From Acidimicrobiaceae bacterium (GTDB lineage: Bacteria; Actinomycetota; Acidimicrobiia; Acidimicrobiales; Microtrichaceae), in NCBI GenBank assembly GCA_003514205.1, contig DORQ01000360.1:1-6523 (forward strand): DNA of 6,523 bases. The letters are read 5' to 3'. Positions 1 through 4,678 of this stretch are shown in pieces (position 1 is the first letter of the stretch; each line of letters opens with the position of its first letter). A program made the translations under genes and the position numbers. The notes beneath the pieces are model-generated. The model worked only from the letters and a program-made list of their open reading frames with translations, had not been told where the DNA came from and searched no databases.

Positions 1-46
1 CCGTGGGTTCCGCCGAAGGGCTATTTACCCATACTAAGAACGTCCG

Positions 47-51
47 AAGGA
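47..51 (+). promoter_or_regulatory. Candidate ribosome binding site for the Thr-rich lipoprotein
   Basis: AAGGA lies 12 bases before ATC (64) and 15 before ATT (67). The 12-base gap equals that between GGAGG and ATG in the next gene, which makes a non-canonical ATC/ATT start conceivable. Bases 1-46 hold no recognised gene. The AT-rich stretch at 21-39 could be a promoter, but no clear -35/-10 pair is visible. Confidence 0.35.
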
Positions 52-63
52 ACTACCACCACG

Positions 64-720
64 ATCATTCAGAAGTCCCACCGAGAGTCCTCCCGCCGCA
101 GTTCCCGACGGGCCGCCCTTTCATTTGGCATCGCTGGACTCCTTGTCGCGTCTACGGGCTGCGCAGATGATTATGTGCCAACCCTGGCGCAATTCACTGC
201 TACCTACAACCTTGATGGGACACTCACTGTGAGCGGCGATGTTCGCGACCTCGATGTTGAGCGACCCGCCTGCACCAGGTGGTGGGACAACAAGAGCTGT
301 GTCGGAAATGCCCTCACGGCCCGCGTGGAGGGTGAGAACAATGCCGCTCAGTTGGACGCGATCGGCGTCTTCAACCTCAACTGGATGCCCGACAAACCCC
401 TCGCGGAGAACGCCAAAGTCTGCCTCGTTGTGCAGAGCGTCAACTACTCCGACCAGATCACCGTCACATTCAGGCCCGAGCGGGACATTTTGATCTGTAC
501 CACCGACATCGTTCGAGTTCAGCCCACCACAACGACTGCGACTCCAACAACGATTCAAGACACGACCAGCACTACTTCTGGGCCGACATCTACGACCGAG
601 CCCGAGTCCACCACGACCACCTCAACAACAACCACCTCAACAACAACCACCACGACTACAACAACCTCAACGATTCCCTTACTCGATCCGTGCCTCGACA
701 TTCCGGGTGGCTGCTTGTAG
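64..720 (+). CDS. Small Thr-rich lipoprotein of unknown function, start codon uncertain
   Basis: I do not recognise the family. Numbered from an assumed ATC start at 64 (218 aa), the N-terminus is rich in Arg and Ser with a twin-arginine-like SRRAAL, then a hydrophobic stretch (about 20-29) and the lipobox S-T-G-C with Cys33. This suggests an exported lipoprotein, possibly via Tat. Residues 34-154 look like one small beta-rich domain with four cysteines (70, 79, 120, 145) that could form disulfides. Residues 155-204 are almost all Thr/Ser, a wall-spanning or glycosylated linker type, and the tail has two more cysteines (210, 217). No LPxTG signal is present. The frame is open back to base 1 but contains no ATG, GTG or TTG before the GTG at 175. 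Starting at 175 would delete the whole signal peptide, so that start is probably wrong. Rare codons (TTA, ATA, CTA, AGA) at 25-39 suggest that bases 1-50 are not coding. The stop is TAG at 718-720. Confidence 0.7.
   Translation: MIQKSHRESSRRSSRRAALSFGIAGLLVASTGCADDYVPTLAQFTATYNLDGTLTVSGDVRDLDVERPACTRWWDNKSCVGNALTARVEGENNAAQLDAIGVFNLNWMPDKPLAENAKVCLVVQSVNYSDQITVTFRPERDILICTTDIVRVQPTTTTATPTTIQDTTSTTSGPTSTTEPESTTTTSTTTTSTTTTTTTTTSTIPLLDPCLDIPGGCL
526..675 (+). repeat. Low-complexity Thr/Ser-coding tract with exact 15-bp tandem repeat
   Basis: The tract encodes about 50 residues, mostly Thr with some Ser, Pro and Glu. Inside it, the 15-bp unit CTCAACAACAACCAC occurs twice in tandem (621-635 and 636-650), encoding T-S-T-T-T style repeats. 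The ACN-rich composition makes it prone to slippage in multiples of three, which would change linker length without breaking the frame. Confidence 0.8.
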
Positions 721-762
721 CCGATATGAAGGTCCTTCGTCACTTGTGAACTCCAGCGAAAA

Positions 763-767
763 GGAGG
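763..767 (+). promoter_or_regulatory. Ribosome binding site of the alpha/beta hydrolase gene
   Basis: GGAGG, preceded by four A residues, is a strong Shine-Dalgarno match 12 bases before ATG at 780. The gap is longer than usual, but no other start codon in this frame lies between. Confidence 0.7.
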
Positions 768-779
768 ATCGTTGTACCT

Positions 780-1679
780 ATGAAGACCGTTGTTGAGAAG
801 CGCCTACAGATCCATGGACACGAGGTCACCTTGAGAGAAGGTGGCACCGGCCCAGCGTTGTTGTTCATTCACGGAATGGCAGGAAGTTCTCGAACCTGGC
901 GCAAGGTAACCGCTGATTTGGTGAGCGATTACCACGTCATCGCACCAGATCTCATCGGTCACGGCGAGTCAGCGAAACCAATGGGTGATTATTCACTGGG
1001 TGCATACGCAAGTGGTCTGAGAGACCTTCTCGGCCTCCTTGGCGTCGAGCGTTGCACCGTCATTGGGCAATCGCTGGGCGGCGGAGTTGCGATGCAACTG
1101 GCGTATCAGCACCCCGAGCTCGTCGAGCGACTCGTGCTCGTTGGCTCAGGCGGGCTCGGGCGAGAGGTGAGTTGGATGCTCCGGATTCTCACGCTTCCGG
1201 GAGCCGAGTTGCTCATGCCGTTGATCTTCCCGCCGATTGCTCGCGAGATCGGCACCACGTTGGGTTCGGTGCTCAACCGCTTTGGCCTCTTGGGAGCCCA
1301 TACCGAGGAAATCTGGCAGGCATATGCCTCCCTGACTGGCGTCGGCAACCGGCATGCATTCATCAAAACCCTTCGCTCAGTGATCGATCCTGGCGGTCAA
1401 AGCGTCAGCGCCTTGGACCGCGTGTATCTCACCGCTGCCCTTCCCACGATGCTTGTGTGGGGCGACCGTGACCCGATCATTCCCGTCGAGCATGCCCGCC
1501 GGGCCCACGAACTGATGCCTGGGAGTCGACTGGAAATCATCGAGGGTGCCGGACACTTTCCACACATGGAGAACCCAGAGGAGTTCATCGCACTCCTTCG
1601 CTCATTTCTCTCAACCACCAAGGTGAGCCCATCCACGCCTGCCGCGTATCGAAAGCTCCTCGTTCAAAAGGCGGGATAG
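780..1679 (+). CDS. Alpha/beta-fold hydrolase
   Basis: This is a 299-aa serine hydrolase of the alpha/beta fold, full length for the family, probably cytoplasmic because no signal peptide is seen. The oxyanion-hole motif F-I-H-G is at residues 29-32 and APDLIGHGES at about 55-64. The nucleophile elbow G-Q-S-L-G-G gives Ser98. The acid is probably Asp231 in W-G-D-R-D-P, and the base is His259 in EGAGHFPHMENP. A helical cap lies at about 130-215. From memory, the pattern DYSLGAYASGLRDLL followed by LGGGVAMQLAYQ strongly resembles the mycobacterial hydrolase Rv2715, a poorly characterised MhpC-like protein. Ester, lactone, epoxide or C-C bond substrates all remain possible. The stop lies 9 bases before the P450 start, which implies one transcript. 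The last 20 residues, past the fold, are basic and poorly conserved in type. Confidence 0.93.
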   Translation: MKTVVEKRLQIHGHEVTLREGGTGPALLFIHGMAGSSRTWRKVTADLVSDYHVIAPDLIGHGESAKPMGDYSLGAYASGLRDLLGLLGVERCTVIGQSLGGGVAMQLAYQHPELVERLVLVGSGGLGREVSWMLRILTLPGAELLMPLIFPPIAREIGTTLGSVLNRFGLLGAHTEEIWQAYASLTGVGNRHAFIKTLRSVIDPGGQSVSALDRVYLTAALPTMLVWGDRDPIIPVEHARRAHELMPGSRLEIIEGAGHFPHMENPEEFIALLRSFLSTTKVSPSTPAAYRKLLVQKAG

Positions 1680-1688
1680 CCTCGGATC

Positions 1689-2882
1689 GTGCAGTTCTCA
1701 TCGGAGCTTGATCTGGCGTTGTTCACAGCGAGTGGCGAGGATCTTCACGATGTGATGGCTGATGCTGCATCACAAGGCCCGGCGCTCCGGGCAACCTTCC
1801 TTGGTCGCCCTGCACTCCTGCTGACCGGATTCGCAACACTCCGCGAGTTCTTCGCCCGCCACGAGGACTTTCCTGGCGGTGAGATCTACCAATTCGCTAC
1901 CAAACCCCACATCGGCTCAACGTTCATCGACATGGATGGAGCGGAACACGACCGGTACCGTCAGCTCGCAATGCCGGCATTTCGTTCTCGCGCCGTGGCC
2001 CAGTTCATCGACAGCGACCTCGTCCCGCTTGCCCACGAAGTGGTGGATTCGATGTTGCGACGGGCTCACAACTCCGACCGGCCACACCATGTTGACCTAG
2101 CCACCGACTTCGCCCAGGTCCTCCCATTTTGGGCGATCAGCCGCAAGCTCGGTCTTCCCGTTGGCACGGAGGAACGCCAACGGGCTTGGGCGTTGGCCTT
2201 GCTCAGCTACCCCACCCATCCGGCTGAAGCACTCGCTGCTGCTAAAGAGGTCACCGAGTTCCTGCGGCCAACACTTGCGGAGCGCCGAGCACATCCCGCC
2301 AATGACGTGATCTCCACCATGCTGCTCGCCGAGCGTGACGGAGTTCGACTCGACGATGAGCAAGTCTCCGCACACGTTCGTCTCCTCTATGCAGTTGGGG
2401 CGACCACGACCTCCGACGCGCTGAGCACACTGCTGCACCGAATCGTCACCCAACCTTCGCTCGCTGAACGGCTACGCGTTGAACCTGAATACGCTGACCG
2501 CGTGATCGGTGAATCGCTTCGTACCGAGCCGCCCGTGTCAGTACTGCCCCGACTCGCCACTTCGGGCGGGCACCTCGCCGAAGTTGACCTCCCCGCTGGC
2601 ACCCTGGTCCTGTGTGGCATTGCTGGGGCCAACCGAGACCCCCAGCACTTCATCGAGCCCAACCGTTTCAATCCTGATCGCTCTGAGGGCGAGGTGATGA
2701 CGTTCGGATTCGGCCAGAAGTATTGCCCCGGCACGCACCTAGCTCGTCAACAACTCAAGGCAGCAGTCACTGTGTTACTCCAGCGATTGACGGAAGTGCG
2801 CCCCGTAGACTGCCGACCTCCAGCGGGCGCAGTGTTGCGAAAGACCAACCGTCTCGTTGTTGAGTTCTCACCAGCTGAGTAG
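1689..2882 (+). CDS. Cytochrome P450
   Basis: This is a 397-aa soluble bacterial P450 of normal length without a membrane anchor, presumably fed electrons by a ferredoxin encoded elsewhere. The C-helix motif H-D-R-Y-R is at 87-91. The I-helix V-G-A-T-T-T is at 236-241, ExxR (Glu275, Arg278) forms the K-helix, and the meander RFNPDR is at 326-331. The heme loop F-G-F-G-Q-K-Y-C-P-G at 339-348 carries the thiolate ligand Cys346. Two departures are visible. The acidic residue before the I-helix Thr is Thr239, and the residue two before Cys is Lys344 where His or Arg is usual. The GTG start at 1689 is chosen because it gives a normal P450 N-terminus and a 9-base gap to the hydrolase; only a weak AAGG-type site lies upstream, inside the hydrolase end. 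The CYP family and substrate cannot be named from sequence alone. Co-transcription with the hydrolase suggests a shared lipid, terpenoid or aromatic substrate. Confidence 0.95.
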   Translation: MQFSSELDLALFTASGEDLHDVMADAASQGPALRATFLGRPALLLTGFATLREFFARHEDFPGGEIYQFATKPHIGSTFIDMDGAEHDRYRQLAMPAFRSRAVAQFIDSDLVPLAHEVVDSMLRRAHNSDRPHHVDLATDFAQVLPFWAISRKLGLPVGTEERQRAWALALLSYPTHPAEALAAAKEVTEFLRPTLAERRAHPANDVISTMLLAERDGVRLDDEQVSAHVRLLYAVGATTTSDALSTLLHRIVTQPSLAERLRVEPEYADRVIGESLRTEPPVSVLPRLATSGGHLAEVDLPAGTLVLCGIAGANRDPQHFIEPNRFNPDRSEGEVMTFGFGQKYCPGTHLARQQLKAAVTVLLQRLTEVRPVDCRPPAGAVLRKTNRLVVEFSPAE

Positions 2883-2896
2883 CAACGCCGACCAGA

Positions 2897-3763
2897 TCAC
2901 CCGTCTCCGAGGGCTCCACCAGCAGATCCTCCGGCGGCCTCGCCGAACTCTGCTGGCCCGCTCGACCCAATCCCGACCGATTCGAAGAACTCGTCGAGCG
3001 TCATGACTGTGGTGTCTGAGGGCACGTCGATCTTCTTCTTTGTGCCGAAATCGAAGAAGCGCATAGCTACTGAAACCGTCGTCCCCTGGGTCTCCATGTC
3101 GTAGCCAACTCGAGCGAGCCGCCCGTCCTCATCGAGATAGAGATCCACCCACCGATCAGCGAGACTCTCAACCATTTCATCGACCAATTCGTCGCCTGAG
3201 TCGCTGCCAGTGGACTGCTCGCTCAGGTTCGCGAGCAGGTCGAGTTGAGCCGAGTAGTGATGCAGGGACTCCCCCTCAATGGTGTCAACTCCTTCATCCG
3301 TCGCAGACCCGCCGCCCTCGAGAATTGCTCGAAGGACCGCGTCCACTGAGCCGGACTGTCCGCCAATGACCGGAGCCGCTTCGGTGCCCGTGTCGATCTC
3401 GATCCAACCCTCCGGAAGGCCGGCGTCGGCGGGTATGCCCACGTATCTGAAGTAGCTGACCGATCCTTCGGAAATGAGCTCCATCGAGGCTCGGGAGCCA
3501 GGAACACCGAGATCCACGGTAAGTCTCGACCAATCTCCTTGGCGGAGGCTTTCGGCCTTGGTCTCGAACTCTGATCCATCGAAACTGGTTGTTGTGACGA
3601 TCTCAGTTCGAAAGGAACCCGAGCTCGTCGCTTCCGCCGCGAGCATCAATGGCTCACTCACCGCTCCGACATGGCGAATCGCCTTCGAACCGGCGCCGCA
3701 GCCTGAGGTCACGAGCGCAATCGCGCCGAGCACCGAGAGGGATATGACCCGCAACATTCTCAT
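2897..3763 (-). CDS. LppX/LolA-like lipoprotein
   Basis: This is a 288-aa exported lipoprotein. The signal peptide has basic Arg2 and Arg5, a hydrophobic core (about 6-18), and the lipobox T-S-G-C with Cys22 as the predicted lipidated residue. The mature part alternates short beta strands, with phrases such as WVDLYLDEDGRLARV and a FDFGTKKKIDVP ending. These are typical of the actinobacterial LppX/LprG-like and LolA-like half-barrel lipoproteins that bind lipids or act in envelope stress sensing. The fold assignment is inferred from these phrases and was not tested. It ends in a flexible Gly/Ala tail (GEAAGGSAGGALGDG). The ATG at 3763 has a GGGAG site 7 bases upstream. It is convergent with the P450 (14-base gap) and divergent from the SDR-fold gene. 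Confidence 0.85.
   Translation of the reverse strand: MRMLRVISLSVLGAIALVTSGCGAGSKAIRHVGAVSEPLMLAAEATSSGSFRTEIVTTTSFDGSEFETKAESLRQGDWSRLTVDLGVPGSRASMELISEGSVSYFRYVGIPADAGLPEGWIEIDTGTEAAPVIGGQSGSVDAVLRAILEGGGSATDEGVDTIEGESLHHYSAQLDLLANLSEQSTGSDSGDELVDEMVESLADRWVDLYLDEDGRLARVGYDMETQGTTVSVAMRFFDFGTKKKIDVPSDTTVMTLDEFFESVGIGSSGPAEFGEAAGGSAGGALGDG
2919..2956. terminator. Nested inverted repeat at the convergent gene ends, possible terminator
   Basis: CCAGCAGA (2919-2926) pairs with TCTGCTGG (2949-2956), and inside it CGGCG (2932-2936) pairs with CGCCG (2941-2945) around a 4-base loop. It begins 36 bases after the P450 stop and lies inside the Gly-rich C-terminal codons of the lipoprotein gene. No T-run follows. 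It could limit P450 read-through, but a coincidence of GC-rich codons is also possible. Confidence 0.3.
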
Positions 3764-3767
3764 TTTT

Positions 3768-3774
3768 CTCCCTC
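3768..3774 (-). promoter_or_regulatory. Ribosome binding site of the LppX-like lipoprotein gene
   Basis: Read on the minus strand this is GAGGGAG, ending four bases before the ATG at 3763. It supports that start over the second Met, two codons later. Confidence 0.6.
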
Positions 3775-3846
3775 AGGATACGAAGCTGCCAGGGTACCGA
3801 GCAATGAATGAATTCACACCGCCCGTCTCATGAGAACTAGCGGTCC

Positions 3847-3883
3847 AGCAACGCTCCCCCAGTACCTGGGGCAGACTGTTGCT
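3847..3883 (+). promoter_or_regulatory. Nested inverted repeat in the divergent promoter region, candidate operator or leader hairpin
   Basis: The inner arms CCCCAG (3857-3862) and CTGGGG (3866-3871) are a perfect 6-bp inverted repeat around TAC. The outer arms AGCAAC (3847-3852) and GTTGCT (3878-3883) add another perfect 6 bp. The element ends 7 bases before the AGGAGG site of the SDR-fold gene. That position fits an operator for a dimeric repressor or a 5' leader hairpin that hides the ribosome site. The rest of the 3764-3902 gap shows no convincing -35/-10 pair in either direction. Confidence 0.45.
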
Positions 3884-3890
3884 CTGACTC

Positions 3891-3896
3891 AGGAGG
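3891..3896 (+). promoter_or_regulatory. Ribosome binding site of the SDR-fold gene
   Basis: AGGAGG is a near-perfect Shine-Dalgarno sequence, 6 bases before ATG at 3903. It fixes this start. Confidence 0.85.
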
Positions 3897-3902
3897 CCGA
3901 AC

Positions 3903-4652
3903 ATGAAACAGGACCATTCCCGCCGGGTAGCCCTCATCAATGACGCAAGCGACTACGTCGGGCCGGCGATGGCTCGCGAGTTTGCGCATCGTAGCCACGA
4001 CCTGGTTCTCGGCAATCCGTCACCAGAACTCGTCAGGGAACTGGAGTCCTCGGGGAGCACCGTGGTCGCGGTCGAGGGAGTTCGAAATCTCGCTCGACCC
4101 GAGTCAGCAACCGCTCTGGTCGCCGCAGCGTTGGAAGCATTCGGAAAAATCGACGCGGCCGCTGCCTTCACGGGCCAGATCATTCCTGGCAAGTTCATGA
4201 GCTCAACCGTGGAGGATCTTCACCGCCTCGTCGAAGGGTGCATCGAAGCGCCCTACCGATTCCTACAAGCAGTCGCTGCACCAATGATCGAGCAAGGATC
4301 AGGTCAGATCCTCATGATCACGAGCGCCGCTGGAGCGAGGCCGACCCCAGGCGCCGCGTTGTATTCCTCGGTTCGGGCTGGCGCGACCATGATGGCCAAG
4401 AACCTTGCTGGCGAGATTGCCGCCACCGGCGTTCAAGTCAATGCCGTCGGCACCAACTTCATGGACTTTCCAGGGTTTCACGCAGCGATGGGTTCACATG
4501 ATCCCGGTGTCCGCGCACAGGTTGAGGCGGCTGTTCCGATGAAGCGTCTCGGCACCATGGAGGAGTTTGCTTCCTTCACCATGGCATTCCTCGATGGAAC
4601 GAGCCGATTCACGACCGGGCAGTTCATCGCGTACGCAGGCGGTTGGGTGTAG
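3903..4652 (+). CDS. SDR-fold protein, candidate halohydrin dehalogenase
   Basis: At 249 aa it has normal length for a short-chain dehydrogenase fold. It should not work as one. The TGxxxGxG cofactor motif is N-D-A-S-D-Y-V-G (13-20), with two of three glycines lost. The N-A-G strand is A-F-T-G (88-91). The catalytic set is Ser141, Tyr154 and Arg158, with Arg in place of the essential Lys. The usual PG cofactor loop reads V-G-T-N-F-M-D-F-P (182-190). Halohydrin dehalogenases (HheA, HheB, HheC, HheG) are known to have S-x12-Y-x3-R and T-x4-F-x-G; this protein has an exact S-x12-Y-x3-R and N-x4-Y-x-G. From memory, HheB carries TNADAYMG at the same place and also ends in AGGW, and HheA has GPNFFNNP in the loop. 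Such enzymes convert vicinal halohydrins to epoxides and open epoxides with azide, cyanide or nitrite, without NAD(P). The Asn replacing Thr is unusual. An inactive SDR paralogue is the main alternative. The fold is certain, the activity inferred. Confidence 0.75.
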   Translation: MKQDHSRRVALINDASDYVGPAMAREFAHRSHDLVLGNPSPELVRELESSGSTVVAVEGVRNLARPESATALVAAALEAFGKIDAAAAFTGQIIPGKFMSSTVEDLHRLVEGCIEAPYRFLQAVAAPMIEQGSGQILMITSAAGARPTPGAALYSSVRAGATMMAKNLAGEIAATGVQVNAVGTNFMDFPGFHAAMGSHDPGVRAQVEAAVPMKRLGTMEEFASFTMAFLDGTSRFTTGQFIAYAGGWV

Positions 4653-4666
4653 CCACCCAACCGCCT
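4637..4666. terminator. 13-bp perfect hairpin, likely bidirectional terminator
   Basis: AGGCGGTTGGGTG (4637-4649) pairs perfectly with CACCCAACCGCCT (4654-4666) around the 4-base loop TAGC. The TAG stop of the SDR-fold gene falls in that loop, so the last codons (AGGWV) form the left arm. The convergent surface-protein gene ends 13 bases beyond it. No clear T-run follows on either strand, as is common for actinobacterial hairpin terminators. Confidence 0.75.
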
Positions 4667-4678
4667 ACTTCGCGACTA

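Noticed and set aside
121..558. Minus-strand open frame of 145 codons opposite the Thr-rich lipoprotein
   Set aside because: It lies antisense to a supported gene, has no ribosome site, and its protein shows no recognisable domain or signal.
728..738. Small palindrome GAAGG-T-CCTTC between the first two genes
   Set aside because: Five base pairs around one base is too short to call an operator, and no terminator-like stem or T-run accompanies it.
3032..3059. CTTCTTC and GAAGAAG inverted repeat inside the lipoprotein gene
   Set aside because: It arises from codons for the FFDFG and TKKKID segment; its position well inside the gene gives no reason to call it functional.
3764..3800. TATCCT as a possible -10 box for the minus-strand lipoprotein gene
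   Set aside because: It would place the transcript start inside the ribosome site, and the matching -35 region is poor.
3474..3833. Plus-strand open frame of 119 codons opposite the LppX-like lipoprotein start
   Set aside because: It is the mirror of a well-supported lipoprotein gene and extends into its promoter region; no domain and no ribosome site are seen.
3903..4652. Ordinary NAD(P)-dependent short-chain dehydrogenase
   Set aside because: The glycine-rich cofactor motif, the YxxxK lysine and the PG loop are all changed together, which argues against cofactor-dependent redox chemistry.
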